The notes beneath the pieces were generated by a model. That model saw only the letters and a program-made list of their open reading frames with translations. It was not told the origin of the DNA and searched no databases. DNA of 64,000 nucleotides from Arthrobacter citreus (GTDB lineage: Bacteria > Bacillota > Bacilli > Bacillales > Bacillaceae_G), in contig CP053688.1 in the NCBI GenBank assembly GCA_013200995.1, forward strand, positions 372,001 through 436,000. The letters are read 5' to 3'. This document shows, piece after piece, positions 36,103 to 46,147 of this stretch (its first letter is position 1; the number at the start of each line of letters is the position of its first letter). Made by a program: the position numbers and the translations under genes.

Positions 36103-37083
36103 ATGTCTAATGTACTAGAAGTAAGAGGCCTTACCACAGAATTTAAAAGTAAGCACGGTTCACTTAAGATTATAGAGAACATTGACCTTACTGTAAAAAA
36201 GGGCGAGATACTAGGAATAGTTGGGGAATCGGGCTGTGGAAAGAGTGTGACTTCTCTTTCGATTCTTCAGCTATTAGATAAAAAGGCTAAAATTGCTAGT
36301 GGAAGCGTTACATTTAATAATAGTAACTTAGTAGATAAATCTGAAAAAGATATGAGGAAAATAAGAGGAAACGAAATATCTATGATTTTTCAGGATCCTA
36401 TGACCTCTCTTAATCCTGTTTTGACGATTGGAATCCAAATAGGCGAAGTGATTCAAAAGCATCAAAAATTAACTGGATCAAATTTAAAGGAAAAGGTTGT
36501 CCATTTATTAAAATTAGTTGGAATACCACGTCCAGAAGCCATCTATCACGAATACCCACACCGTTTATCGGGAGGAATGAAGCAACGTGTAATGATTGCC
36601 ATGGCTATATCTTGTAATCCATCACTTTTAATTGCTGATGAACCAACCACTGCACTTGATGTAACAATTCAAGCTCAAATATTAGCATTACTTAAATCCC
36701 TAAAAGATGACTTACATATGTCGATCTTGCTTATTACACATGATCTTGGAGTAGTAGCAGAGATGTGTGATCGAGTAGTGGTTATGTACGCTGGACAGGT
36801 TGTGGAAACAACGGATACAAGAACACTATTACGTAATCCTAGGCATCCTTATACCATCGGATTGATTCAATCCACTCCGCATCAATCTAAAGGCGAGAAT
36901 CGTCTTAAATCGATTCCAGGTCAAGTTCCAACTCCTGACAACTATCCAAAAGGTTGTCGTTTTGCTGACAGATGTCCAAAGGTGTTGGGAATATGTAGAA
37001 CTAGCCTTCCACCACTTATCGAAGTTGATGACCAAACATCTTGCAGATGTTGGTTGTTACAACAAAAGGAGACGTTCGTATGA
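36103..37083 (+). CDS. dppD: peptide ABC transporter ATP-binding protein, DppD-like
   Basis: 326 residues from ATG 36103. Walker A GESGCGKS near 39, ABC signature LSGGMKQRV, Walker [13 protein letters not shown], and the C-terminal oligopeptide/dipeptide extension with a cysteine cluster ([15 protein letters not shown]) that often binds an iron-sulfur group in this family. GAAGGAGAGGG precedes the start; an upstream in-frame ATG inside dppC is not needed. Its stop overlaps the next start (ATGA). Confidence 0.93.
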   Translation: MSNVLEVRGLTTEFKSKHGSLKIIENIDLTVKKGEILGIVGESGCGKSVTSLSILQLLDKKAKIASGSVTFNNSNLVDKSEKDMRKIRGNEISMIFQDPMTSLNPVLTIGIQIGEVIQKHQKLTGSNLKEKVVHLLKLVGIPRPEAIYHEYPHRLSGGMKQRVMIAMAISCNPSLLIADEPTTALDVTIQAQILALLKSLKDDLHMSILLITHDLGVVAEMCDRVVVMYAGQVVETTDTRTLLRNPRHPYTIGLIQSTPHQSKGENRLKSIPGQVPTPDNYPKGCRFADRCPKVLGICRTSLPPLIEVDDQTSCRCWLLQQKETFV

Positions 37084-38054
37084 CAGCCCCCCTCTTACAA
37101 GTGAAACAGTTAGAAAAAAAGTTTAAGGCCAATAAATCCTGGTTTAAACCTCCGCAATATGTACGTGCAGTAAATGGGGTTAGCTTGTATTTAAATCAGG
37201 AGGAGACGCTTGGGATTGTTGGTGAATCCGGTTGTGGAAAGTCAACAACTGGTAGATGTTTATTACGCCTTACCCAGCCCACGAGCGGAGAAGTAATTTT
37301 TCAAGGAACAGATTTACTTCAGCTTAGTAAAAAAGAAATGAATAAATATCGTAAGGATATTCAAATGGTATTTCAAGATCCAATGGCTTCCTTGAATCCA
37401 AAGCTGACAGTGAGAGAAATTCTTTCTGAGCCGTTAATAGCCAATCGTGTTCCAAGGAAAGAACATGATGATTTAATTAAACATACTCTTAGTTTAGTAG
37501 AACTATCTGAAAGCTATTTATCAAGATTTCCTCACGAACTTTCTGGGGGACAGCGTCAACGTATTGGAATTGCAAGAGCAATTATCATAAGACCAAAGAT
37601 CGTCATTCTTGACGAACCTGTTTCAGCACTTGATGTTTCAGTTCAGTCCCAAATTCTTAATTTGCTACAAGACTTACAAGAAGAACTTGGTCTTTCGTAT
37701 ATCTTCATTTCACATGATTTAAGTGTAGTAGAACATATCGCTCATCGTGTTGGTGTAATGTATCTTGGGGAAATCGTGGAAATTGCAGATAAAGAACAAT
37801 TATTTAAAAAGCCGCTACATCCATATACGCAAGCACTAATCTCGGCTATTCCAAAGACAGATCCAGACGATATTAAAGAGCGTATTATTCTTACTGGGGA
37901 GCTGCCGTCTTTAGACAACCCTCCTAGTGGATGTGCTTTTCATCAAAGATGCATTCATGCCATGGATTCCTGTAAAACTGTTAAACCTCAAATGCAAGAA
38001 GTAGAAGGAAGAAGAGTAGCTTGTCATTTATATAATGAAGAGAATAAAGGATGA
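37080..38054 (+). CDS. dppF: peptide ABC transporter ATP-binding protein, DppF-like
   Basis: 324 residues from ATG 37080. Walker [10 protein letters not shown], signature LSGGQRQRI, Walker B VILDEPVSALD, and a C-terminal CAFHQRC...C cluster as in OppF/DppF. It overlaps dppD by four bases (ATGA), with AAAGGAGA upstream. Together with dppD it makes the asymmetric ATPase pair of the importer. Confidence 0.93.
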   Translation: MTAPLLQVKQLEKKFKANKSWFKPPQYVRAVNGVSLYLNQEETLGIVGESGCGKSTTGRCLLRLTQPTSGEVIFQGTDLLQLSKKEMNKYRKDIQMVFQDPMASLNPKLTVREILSEPLIANRVPRKEHDDLIKHTLSLVELSESYLSRFPHELSGGQRQRIGIARAIIIRPKIVILDEPVSALDVSVQSQILNLLQDLQEELGLSYIFISHDLSVVEHIAHRVGVMYLGEIVEIADKEQLFKKPLHPYTQALISAIPKTDPDDIKERIILTGELPSLDNPPSGCAFHQRCIHAMDSCKTVKPQMQEVEGRRVACHLYNEENKG

Positions 38055-38115
38055 TGAACAGATAGTGAAGCCCAGTTAATTGGATTCACTTTCTTCATTT
38101 TGGAGGAGAGAAAAT

Positions 38116-40224
38116 ATGACTATAAGACTTACGAAACCAGAAGATATTTATCGTTTTGAATGGCCAAGCAATCCCGTGATATCACCTGATGGGAAACAAG
38201 TAATCTATGAAAAAACGAAAGCTTGTGAGAAAGAAAATGATTATAATACGCATTTGTTCTTAGCTAATATAGAAGGAACAATGGATCAGCAACTAACTAC
38301 TAACGGAAAAAGTAACACCCAACCTATCTGGTCGTCAAACGGAAACACCATTGCATATCTTTCTAATCGAAGTTATGGTTCGCAAATTTGGCTATTATCG
38401 CTAGACTCTAAGCAGGAGAGATGTCTTACAAAATTTAAATATGGTATTAGCTCAATTATTTGGTCACCAAATAGAGATATGATTTATGGTTTAGTACCAG
38501 TAGCACAAAACAAAGAAGTGGAAGTGTTTAATGAAAATATAAGTGAAGCCGAAGCCATTGATGAAATCAATGCTCGAAATAAACAGTGGCACGAAGGTTC
38601 GAAACGCTTCAACAAGCTTTATTACAAAAATGATGGGATTGGTCTTCAAACCCCTCACAATCGCCAGCTTGTTTCAATAAATGTCAAAACAGGGGAGTTC
38701 GAACAATTAACGAATAGACCACACCATATCTCAGAACCTACTATTTCACCGGATGGGAAATATATTGCTTTTACTTCTTCAAATGATGGAGAGAGTGGAC
38801 TATATGGTAAAAGGATCTATACTATACCAGCACATGGTGGAGAAGAAAAATTGGTGTATCCCAAAGCAAATGCGCATTCGCCATCTTATTCACCTGATGG
38901 AAAGTGGATTGCGTATTTTTCCTACTATTATAATCAAATTCAATTACAACTAATTCCGGCTGATGGAGGAGAAGTTAGACATTTAAGTAAACAATATCAT
39001 GATACGCTAGGTGATATGATTTTTACTGATATGCGCTTCCTAAAAAGTCCTTTGAAACCTCAATGGTCCAGAAATGGACAGTACGTATTTTGCCTAGGAA
39101 CTCGAGAAGGCAGGAATGAAATTGTCCGATTTGCTGTGGATGATTCAGATGGAAGAGGTCGTATAGTAATTGGTGGAGATCGGACTATTTTTCATTTTTC
39201 TTATAATGGCGACCAAACATTTGTTTTAGCGTATTCGTCTTACGAACACCCTGGAAAAATTGCTGTCGTTAATGTTAAGAATAATACGGGATATCATTAT
39301 ATTAAGAGAGAACCAATGGAAGAATTTTCTATTCCAGAAGTACCATCCTTATTCACAAACGAAGTACGTATAGATGACTGTAATGATGCCTACATATCTG
39401 AGGTAAAAGTAGTCAAACCAGAAGTCTTTTCGTATCGTTCGGAGGATAAATGGCAGATTCAAGGATTTGTTCTTAAGCCAGCTAATTTTGAGGAAGGAAA
39501 AAAATACCCTGTATTATTAGATATTCATGGTGGCCCCCATTCTTCGTTCGGTTTTACATATTTTCACCAAATGCAACTATTCTCTGCACAAGGATTTGCG
39601 GTTGTTTACCTTAATCCACGGGGGACTTCTGGGTTTGGTGAAGATTTTACGAATGCAGTGTGTGGCGATTATGGCGGAAAGGATATGATCGACCTATTTA
39701 ATGGGTTAAACGAGGCTTTACGTCGATTTGATTTTCTTGATAAAAACAAGGTGGCAGTCAATGGAATTAGTTATGGTGGATTTATGGTGAATTGGCTAAT
39801 TACTCATACCGATCAATTTTTTGCTGCTGTATCAGAAGGTTGTATTTCAAATTGGATTTCAATGTATGGTACTAGTGATATCGCGCCGGAATTTATGGAT
39901 GTAGAATTTCAAGGGAAAACGGATGTAGTATCACTTTGGAAACGCTCTCCGCTTGCTTATGTGGAAAATGTGAATACACCACTTTTGCTTCTTCATAATG
40001 AGAGTGATTTAAGATGTCCAATCGAACAGGCGGAGCAGTTCTATTCACACATTAAGAGGAAGGGAGGAGAGGTGCAATTTGTTCGGGTACCGAACTCAAG
40101 CCACGCACTTCTTCAAATTGGGAAACCTACGTTGCGAATTCAAAGGTTAGAAGCCATGCTAGATTTTGTAACTTCACAGTTACAAGAATCATTATCAAAA
40201 GGGAGTTTGGCCATCCATGAATGA
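38116..40224 (+). CDS. S9-family prolyl-oligopeptidase-like peptidase
   Basis: 702 residues. An N-terminal seven-bladed propeller-like region (repeats around SPDGKQVIYE, SPDGKYIAFTS, SPDGKWIAYFS) is followed by an alpha/beta-hydrolase. The catalytic triad is Ser552 (NGISYGGFM), Asp631 (ESDLRCP) and His663 (SSHALL). This is the acylaminoacyl-peptidase/YuxL-like branch and it is cytoplasmic. It can trim imported peptides, including N-acylated ones. GGAGGAGAG lies 7 bases before ATG 38116. Eight bases overlap the next gene. Confidence 0.92.
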   Translation: MTIRLTKPEDIYRFEWPSNPVISPDGKQVIYEKTKACEKENDYNTHLFLANIEGTMDQQLTTNGKSNTQPIWSSNGNTIAYLSNRSYGSQIWLLSLDSKQERCLTKFKYGISSIIWSPNRDMIYGLVPVAQNKEVEVFNENISEAEAIDEINARNKQWHEGSKRFNKLYYKNDGIGLQTPHNRQLVSINVKTGEFEQLTNRPHHISEPTISPDGKYIAFTSSNDGESGLYGKRIYTIPAHGGEEKLVYPKANAHSPSYSPDGKWIAYFSYYYNQIQLQLIPADGGEVRHLSKQYHDTLGDMIFTDMRFLKSPLKPQWSRNGQYVFCLGTREGRNEIVRFAVDDSDGRGRIVIGGDRTIFHFSYNGDQTFVLAYSSYEHPGKIAVVNVKNNTGYHYIKREPMEEFSIPEVPSLFTNEVRIDDCNDAYISEVKVVKPEVFSYRSEDKWQIQGFVLKPANFEEGKKYPVLLDIHGGPHSSFGFTYFHQMQLFSAQGFAVVYLNPRGTSGFGEDFTNAVCGDYGGKDMIDLFNGLNEALRRFDFLDKNKVAVNGISYGGFMVNWLITHTDQFFAAVSEGCISNWISMYGTSDIAPEFMDVEFQGKTDVVSLWKRSPLAYVENVNTPLLLLHNESDLRCPIEQAEQFYSHIKRKGGEVQFVRVPNSSHALLQIGKPTLRIQRLEAMLDFVTSQLQESLSKGSLAIHE

Positions 40225-41350
40225 GATTAATACGTGGGTTTCTCAGCATGACGAGTCGATAAAGTCTACTTATCAGTATCTTCATAAACATGCTGAAATT
40301 AGTTGGAAAGAATTTGAGACAACTAGGTTCTTATGTGAACAATTAGAAAAATTGAATATACGATATGAAACGTTTGAGGACATTACCGGTGTCGTTGGAT
40401 ACTGGGGAAATAAAGAAGAAGGACCAACAATTGGGATCAGATCTGATATGGATGCTTTGTGGCAGCTAGTGGATGGAGAATGGAAAGCAAATCATTCCTG
40501 TGGTCATGACGCTCATATGACAATGGTACTTTATGCCATAACTTGTTTGAAGGAAATTGGATATGAACCTAAAGGATTAATAAAAATAATCTTTCAACCA
40601 GCCGAGGAAACTGGGAAAGGTGCACAAGCGATGATTGAAAGAGGGGTTCTAAATGACGTGAAACTTTTACTAGGTCTTCATGTGCGCCCTATTCAAGAAT
40701 TGAAATTTGGAGAAGCGGCACCTGCTATCTATCATGGGGCTACAACTCTATTAAAAGGGACGATCAAAGGGAAACAGGCTCACGGAGCTAGACCGAATCT
40801 CGGAATAAATGTAGTAGATTCCCTTGGAGCAATCATTCAAGCAGTCAATGCGGTAAAGGTAGATCCATCTGTTTCTGCATCTGCAAAGGTAACAATGGTA
40901 ACGGCTGGTGGAGATAATGTAAATATCATCCCAGATTTTGCTGAGTTCGGAATTGATGTACGAGCCGAACGAAATGAAATAATGAAAGAGTTAATCAAAG
41001 ATATTGAACAAGCGGTTTTTGCAGCTGGAACGGCCAATCATGCAGAAGTTTTTATGGAAACCATTGCAGAAATGGTGGCTGCAGAAAAAAGTCAGTTGAT
41101 GGAAGAGGTCGTAAAAGAGGCGATCGTGGAAGCAACCGGAATTGAAAGCTTAGCTCCAGCCGTTAACACACCTGGAGGAGAAGATTTTCATTTTTACAAA
41201 ACAAATTTCCCTCATTTACAATTAACAATGGTAGGATTAGGAACAGACTTGAAGCCAGGCTTGCATCATCCGAATATGAGTTTTAATCTAGATTCTCTAT
41301 CAAACGGTGTTAAAATCTTAAGTACGGCATTGATTAAGATGTTGGCGTAA
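40217..41350 (+). CDS. M20-family amidohydrolase (candidate N-succinyl-L-amino acid hydrolase)
   Basis: 377 residues. Amidohydrolase branch of M20D with metal-binding NHSCGHDAHM, catalytic PAEETGKGAQAMI and dimerisation domain followed by the HHPNMSF metal ligand. It would cleave an amide between an acyl group and an amino acid or peptide. Next to N-succinylamino acid racemase and the GNAT gene, a desuccinylase role is likely. It starts inside the S9 peptidase stop region with GGGAG upstream. Last gene of the cluster. Confidence 0.88.
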   Translation: MNEINTWVSQHDESIKSTYQYLHKHAEISWKEFETTRFLCEQLEKLNIRYETFEDITGVVGYWGNKEEGPTIGIRSDMDALWQLVDGEWKANHSCGHDAHMTMVLYAITCLKEIGYEPKGLIKIIFQPAEETGKGAQAMIERGVLNDVKLLLGLHVRPIQELKFGEAAPAIYHGATTLLKGTIKGKQAHGARPNLGINVVDSLGAIIQAVNAVKVDPSVSASAKVTMVTAGGDNVNIIPDFAEFGIDVRAERNEIMKELIKDIEQAVFAAGTANHAEVFMETIAEMVAAEKSQLMEEVVKEAIVEATGIESLAPAVNTPGGEDFHFYKTNFPHLQLTMVGLGTDLKPGLHHPNMSFNLDSLSNGVKILSTALIKMLA

Positions 41351-41821
41351 TAAAGTAACTTAGCGACGAATCTATTAAGTCTAATGATGCCGCTAACGTC
41401 CATACTTATGTAGTATTACTTGAGCCAAATTAAAACGCTTTTAATGTATTTCAATCCTATTGAAGAATTTACTTGGCTCGTTGAAGCATAGGCAAAGGTT
41501 ATTGTTGATTTTAGAAAGTGTGTGACTGTTTAACTTGAAAGAGGATTTCTCATTCTTATGAGAAATCCTTTTTTTGATGAAACATTGATTAGATCCCATA
41601 GAAAATAATAGCTAGATAAAGTTTAGGCATATTGTGACATTTGGTGAAATTTCACGTACCAAATTTTATCTATTTTTAAGTACTTACTAATCAATATTGT
41701 ATTTAAGTGTGGGAAAAATTACCTTTTTTTAACTTTGTCGATAAATAGGAGGTTTGTGAATAGTTTGACTCATGGTATGATATAGTAAGTGATAGATTAA
41801 TGAGATAGAAAAGGTGATTAA
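41351..41821. other. intergenic region with possible transposase remnant
   Basis: A short frame at about 41426-41532 (reads TLLMYFNPIEEFTWLVEA, then a TAG, then AKVIVDF) recalls the SPHLNPIE end of IS630-type transposases. It is broken by a stop. Evidence is slight. The cluster terminator is listed separately. Confidence 0.25.
41541..41577 (+). terminator. intrinsic terminator
   Basis: Perfect 11-bp stem GGATTTCTCAT / ATGAGAAATCC with TCTT loop and a T-run, 190 bases after the amidohydrolase gene. Confidence 0.88.
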
Positions 41822-42301
41822 ATGAGAGCAAATCCATCTCAAAGACCATCATTAAAGATGAGGTCTGTATGGAGAATTACATCACTATTAAGTAGTATCT
41901 CTCTAGTTACATTACCAATTATCTATTATTTTCTTATGAGACATTTTTCACTTCCTTTCTTTATTTTAATGATTATTATAGCGGTCGTTATAGTGTTAAT
42001 TCTTTTTTTAACTTTATTTTTCCCTACACTTAGATTCAAATATACTGCATATGAGATATATGAAAATGAGTTAGAAATTCAAAAAGGAATATTTGTTATT
42101 AAACGAATCGTTATTCCGATGGTCAGAGTTCAACACGTTACGACTGAGGTAGGACCAATACTACGTCGATACGGTTTATCTACAGTAAATATTTCCACGG
42201 CTGCCACCACACATGAAATTGAAGGCTTAGAACACCATGTCGCTGAAAAGCTTAGAGATAAAATTATCTACCTAGCAAGGATAAGTGATGACGATGTTTG
42301 A
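41822..42301 (+). CDS. ydbS: bacterial PH-domain membrane protein, YdbS-like
   Basis: 159 residues. Two transmembrane helices at the N terminus (about 22-63) are followed by one bPH2 domain (YEIYENELEIQKGIFVIKRIVIPMVRVQHV). B. subtilis YdbS and YdbT are encoded as such a pair, and B. subtilis lacking them is more sensitive to some antibiotics of the Sdp/linearmycin type. AAGGTGA lies 5 bases before the ATG. Overlaps ydbT. Confidence 0.85.
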   Translation: MRANPSQRPSLKMRSVWRITSLLSSISLVTLPIIYYFLMRHFSLPFFILMIIIAVVIVLILFLTLFFPTLRFKYTAYEIYENELEIQKGIFVIKRIVIPMVRVQHVTTEVGPILRRYGLSTVNISTAATTHEIEGLEHHVAEKLRDKIIYLARISDDDV

Positions 42302-43712
42302 GCCAAAAAGACAACATCCAGCTTATATCCTAACCGTATTTTTAGAACAAATAAAAAACGTACTAATACCACTTATTATTCTTCTAATTTCAGGTGGTAA
42401 AGGGTCAATGTTTCAATATTTGTTTGCTGGAGTTCTAATTTTTTTTCCTGTTGCATCAGCGATCATTAAATGGTATCGCTTTACTTACTATATAACTGAA
42501 GAAGAGTTTCGAATTCGTTCAGGATTATTTGTAATTGAAAATACATTTATTCAAAAAGAACGAATCCAATCTTTTTCAATCAATGCTGGTTTTATTCAAC
42601 AGCTTTTTAATGTTGTGAGTGTTCGAATTGAAACAGCTGGTGGAAAAAAAGCTGAAGGTATTTTAAATGCTATACCAAAAGAAGTGGCACTTTCATTAAA
42701 GAATGAAGTCTTAAGTTCTAAAAAGAAAAAAGTAGATTCGGTTGTAGCTGAGGGAAATAGTGTACAGGCAGAATCATTTGTTGATATTAGTTTAACAATT
42801 GAAACGAGAAAACTTTTTTTAGCTGGAATCACTTCATTTGAGGTTGGACTAGCTTTTGCCGTACTAGCATCGTTATTTTCACAAATTGAGGACTTGCTTC
42901 CACATAGTATATATGTAGCAATATACAATCAAATTCAATCGTTTACTTATATGATGTTTTTTATTGCATTTTTAGGTAGTTTATTGCTTGCGTTAATCTT
43001 CTCTACAATAAGATACATATTAAAATTTGCAAACTTTACAGTCCAAAGAAGAGAAAATCGAATTATTATAACAAGAGGATTATTAGAAAAAAATGAATTT
43101 ACGGTTTCCTTAAAAAGGATTCAAGGTGTCGTTATAAAGGAAGGGATCATTCGTCAATTATTTGGTTATTCAACAGTTTATGTAGAAGCTGTTGGGATGG
43201 GGGATAAGCAGGAGCAAGGTAGGCATGTTCTTCATCCATTTATTAAAACGAAGGATGTACAATTATTCCTAAAAAACTTTCTACCTACTATTAACTATGA
43301 AGATATTGCAAATCGAGCACCAAAAAGAGCCCGAAAAACGTATTATTCTAGAATGTTGATTATTTTTCTTCTTATTGCAAGCGGGATCGTATTACTTCCA
43401 TTTGTCCATTTTTGGGCATATGCAATCGTATTAATAGGCTTACTTATTGCTGAATTAGGATTTAGAAACGCCGGCTATACATTATTAGATCGTACAGTGA
43501 TTGTTCAATCTGGTTACTTCTCAAGAACAACTGCGATTTTACCAAAAGAGAGAATACAAGTACTGATAGGTGAACAAAGTTTTCTGCAAAGAAGAGTAAA
43601 ACTAAAAACGATTTATATAACAATCCTATCAAGTCAATTTGGTCACACTTATCAAGTAAGACATTTAGATGAAAAAGATGTAAATCGAATGATTGGATGG
43701 TTTAGTAAATAA
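42288..43712 (+). CDS. ydbT: bacterial PH-domain membrane protein, YdbT-like
   Basis: 474 residues. Three bPH2 domains (ITEEEFRIRSGLFVIENTFIQKERIQSF; RENRIIITRGLLEKNEFTVSLKRIQGV; LLDRTVIVQSGYFSRTTAILPKERIQVL), each introduced by a pair of membrane helices, six in total. Same architecture as B. subtilis YdbT. ATG 42288 preceded by AAGG with 7 bases spacing; the start of the frame is also possible at GTG 42285 or ATG 42294. Overlaps the ydbS stop by 14 bases, so the two are coupled. Confidence 0.83.
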   Translation: MTMFEPKRQHPAYILTVFLEQIKNVLIPLIILLISGGKGSMFQYLFAGVLIFFPVASAIIKWYRFTYYITEEEFRIRSGLFVIENTFIQKERIQSFSINAGFIQQLFNVVSVRIETAGGKKAEGILNAIPKEVALSLKNEVLSSKKKKVDSVVAEGNSVQAESFVDISLTIETRKLFLAGITSFEVGLAFAVLASLFSQIEDLLPHSIYVAIYNQIQSFTYMMFFIAFLGSLLLALIFSTIRYILKFANFTVQRRENRIIITRGLLEKNEFTVSLKRIQGVVIKEGIIRQLFGYSTVYVEAVGMGDKQEQGRHVLHPFIKTKDVQLFLKNFLPTINYEDIANRAPKRARKTYYSRMLIIFLLIASGIVLLPFVHFWAYAIVLIGLLIAELGFRNAGYTLLDRTVIVQSGYFSRTTAILPKERIQVLIGEQSFLQRRVKLKTIYITILSSQFGHTYQVRHLDEKDVNRMIGWFSK

Positions 43713-43802
43713 ATTGTCTTATATTATAGAGTAAGTAGTTTTTACAAGATTTTTAGTTCTGTTAAACTTTTAATGATTATTAGTGAACAGGACAATAGTG
43801 TT

Positions 43803-43848
43803 AAAAAAAAAAGACGTGTTTACATTATTGTAGTCACGTCTTTTTTTA
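43803..43848 (+). terminator. intrinsic terminator
   Basis: AAAAAAGACGTG paired with CACGTCTTTTTT around a 16-base loop. Confidence 0.8.
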
Positions 43849-43886
43849 ACGCTTAAGTTTATTTTATCTATTAGGGGGAAAAGAAC

Positions 43887-45326
43887 GTGAGGAAAAAAAT
43901 AATAGTAGGAATACTCCTCTTAACAGTGTTTGTTACAGTTTTACATACTCTATGGAATAAACCAACTCCATTAAAGCATGGAATGATTGATGATGTTGGA
44001 CACCTACTTCCAACAAAAATTGATCGTGTTGTTAAAGGGAAAGAAGTAGAACAATTAAAGAAAATTGTCATTGATGCAAAAGAACAAGGCAAGACAGTTT
44101 CAATTGCAGGCGAGCGCCATAGTCAAGGAGGACATACATATTATAAAGATGGAGTTGTGATCGACTTAAAAACATTTAATAAAGTTGAAAAAGTGGATCC
44201 AGTTCATAAAACAGTAATTGTTCAAAGTGGAGCAACCTGGGGTGATATACAAAAAGCAATTAATCCGTATAATCTGGCTCTGAAGGTAACTCAGTCTCAA
44301 GAGATATTTTCTGTCGGTGGATCATTAAGTGTGAATGCACACGGACGTGATATTCGGAATCATTCATTAGCTAGTACAGTTAACTGGTTCACATTACTAA
44401 CTCCAAAAGGGAAAGTAATCAAAGTAAGTCGTACTGAGAATAAAGAGCTTTTTCCTTATGTATTAGGTGGTTATGGACTATTTGGAGTTATTTTAGAATT
44501 AGAACTTCAATTAACAAATAATGAATTATATCAAGTAGAAACAAAAACGATGGATTATGATAAATATCCGGCGTATTTTAAGAAAAACGTTTTAGAAAAT
44601 AAAAATGCAAGGATGCATATCGCTAGAATTTCTGTTGCACCAGATAGTTTTTTTGACAAAGTTTATGCCATTAATTATATGGAAACATCTCGTAAAATGT
44701 CAGATTCGGATAAAGAGCTGAAGGAAGATCATTCCGCTTTTTTACCAAAGCTTGCTCTCGGTATGTCCAGAACATCGGATATTGGTAAAGATCTTTTCTG
44801 GCAACTGCAATATAGCTTTATTCATTCATTAAATGGAAGCTATGAAACTCGTAATAATGTTATGCGCTCAGAAAGCAAGTTTATGGAATTCGATGATCGT
44901 CAAGATACACAAGTTTTACAAGAGTTTTTCGTACCTGTAGATGAATTTGTTAGCTATATTGACGAGGTTAGAGAATATTTACAATATGAGCATGATTTTA
45001 ATCTTTTAAATATAACGATTCGATATGTTGAAAAAGATAATGAAACAGTCATGAATTATGCAAAAGATGATATGTTTGCTTTTGTTGTTTTGATTCAACA
45101 TGGAAAAGATAAAGATTCTGTTCATAAAGCTTCAGAGGTTATTCAAAAATGGACTGATCTAACAATAAAACATCGAGGAACCTATTACTTACCGTATTAT
45201 CCTTATCAAACTAAGCAACAAATGCAGTCGGCTTATTCAAGAACTGAAGATTTTTTTAATAAGAAGAAAGCGTTTGATCCAGATAGTGTATTTATGAATA
45301 CTTTTTATGAAAATTACGGGGAGTAA
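43887..45326 (+). CDS. FAD-binding oxidoreductase, PCMH/VAO type, membrane-anchored
   Basis: 479 residues. One N-terminal hydrophobic segment (about 3-20) looks like a membrane anchor or signal. The VAO/PCMH flavin domain follows, with SIAGERHSQGG, where His78 is the position often bound covalently to FAD. The cofactor loop HGRDIRNHSLASTV and LGGYGLFGVIL segments are present. The substrate-binding cap covers about 230-400. Relatives oxidise sugars, sugar lactones or polyols. GTG start with GGGGG 8 bases upstream. Six bases before the half-MFS gene, so they form an operon. Confidence 0.85.
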   Translation: MRKKIIVGILLLTVFVTVLHTLWNKPTPLKHGMIDDVGHLLPTKIDRVVKGKEVEQLKKIVIDAKEQGKTVSIAGERHSQGGHTYYKDGVVIDLKTFNKVEKVDPVHKTVIVQSGATWGDIQKAINPYNLALKVTQSQEIFSVGGSLSVNAHGRDIRNHSLASTVNWFTLLTPKGKVIKVSRTENKELFPYVLGGYGLFGVILELELQLTNNELYQVETKTMDYDKYPAYFKKNVLENKNARMHIARISVAPDSFFDKVYAINYMETSRKMSDSDKELKEDHSAFLPKLALGMSRTSDIGKDLFWQLQYSFIHSLNGSYETRNNVMRSESKFMEFDDRQDTQVLQEFFVPVDEFVSYIDEVREYLQYEHDFNLLNITIRYVEKDNETVMNYAKDDMFAFVVLIQHGKDKDSVHKASEVIQKWTDLTIKHRGTYYLPYYPYQTKQQMQSAYSRTEDFFNKKKAFDPDSVFMNTFYENYGE

Positions 45327-45331
45327 ATCCT

Positions 45332-45859
45332 ATGAATCGTTATGTAATCGCATTACTTAGTATTATTGGCTTTAGTAGCTCTTTAGTCTTTCCATATTAT
45401 GTCCTCTTTTTAAGGAATATAGGGGATGCGTATGATGTATTTAGTTTATTGTATGGACTTTTTTCATTAAGCTTAAGTGTTGTAGTCTACTTTGGTGGCC
45501 GTTTTGTTGACTCTGTTTCGCCCTATTTATTAATGGTATTGCATTCATTATTTTGCTGTCTTTTGTTCTTTTCACTACCTTTGGTCGATAATATAAAAAT
45601 TGTTTATGTTGGCCAAGTTCTATTTGGTGGTTTTACTGCATTGTTCAAGATTGCTGAAAAAAAGTTATTTATGAATGCTTCGTCTGATTTTTATAGAAGC
45701 TACTTATTTTGGACATCTTTTGTAACGGCAATATGTATTATAGGTGTAGGAACTTTGCTTGAAACAATTGACATCCAATTTATGTTTCATTTAGCAGCAT
45801 GGCTATTTTTAATTAGCGCATTTGGTCTTGGTTATAAAATGATCAGAAGTAAGAAATAA
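45332..45859 (+). CDS. half-length MFS-like membrane protein
   Basis: 175 residues with about five to six transmembrane helices, half the size of a usual MFS transporter. The loop VYFGGRFVDSVSP resembles the conserved MFS motif between helices 2 and 3. It could be a half-transporter that dimerises or a shortened relative. GGGGAG lies 7 bases before the ATG, and the end has a positively charged tail (MIRSKK), so it does not look broken. Encoded 6 bases after the FAD oxidase. Confidence 0.75.
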   Translation: MNRYVIALLSIIGFSSSLVFPYYVLFLRNIGDAYDVFSLLYGLFSLSLSVVVYFGGRFVDSVSPYLLMVLHSLFCCLLFFSLPLVDNIKIVYVGQVLFGGFTALFKIAEKKLFMNASSDFYRSYLFWTSFVTAICIIGVGTLLETIDIQFMFHLAAWLFLISAFGLGYKMIRSKK

Positions 45860-45916
45860 ACAAAACACTCTCTATTAGTGAAAAGTCAATACAACACAAC
45901 AATGTTTTGTTTTTAC
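45860..45916 (+). terminator. weak terminator candidate
   Basis: ACAAAACA / TGTTTTGT with a long 35-base loop and TTTTT tail, directly after the half-MFS stop. Confidence 0.35.
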
Positions 45917-46147
45917 CTTTTCATTTGTGCCGTAACGTTGTTACATCCCTTTTTTATTCAATAATATTAAGGTTTTATTGTAATTATTTACATATAAATT
46001 ATTGTTTTTAATAAAAATACTACAATAAATTTTAATTTTTATATTGTCTAAGTAACGAAACAATGTTATATTAACTTTAAATTAAATAAAGTAACGCACT
46101 TATTATTTTATTTGAAGTTAAATTGTATGAAGGGATGATTATATAGT
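45917..46147. other. AT-rich intergenic region
   Basis: Shows AAGTAACG twice (46050 and about 46089) and long A/T stretches. No gene or clear promoter could be assigned. Confidence 0.35.
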
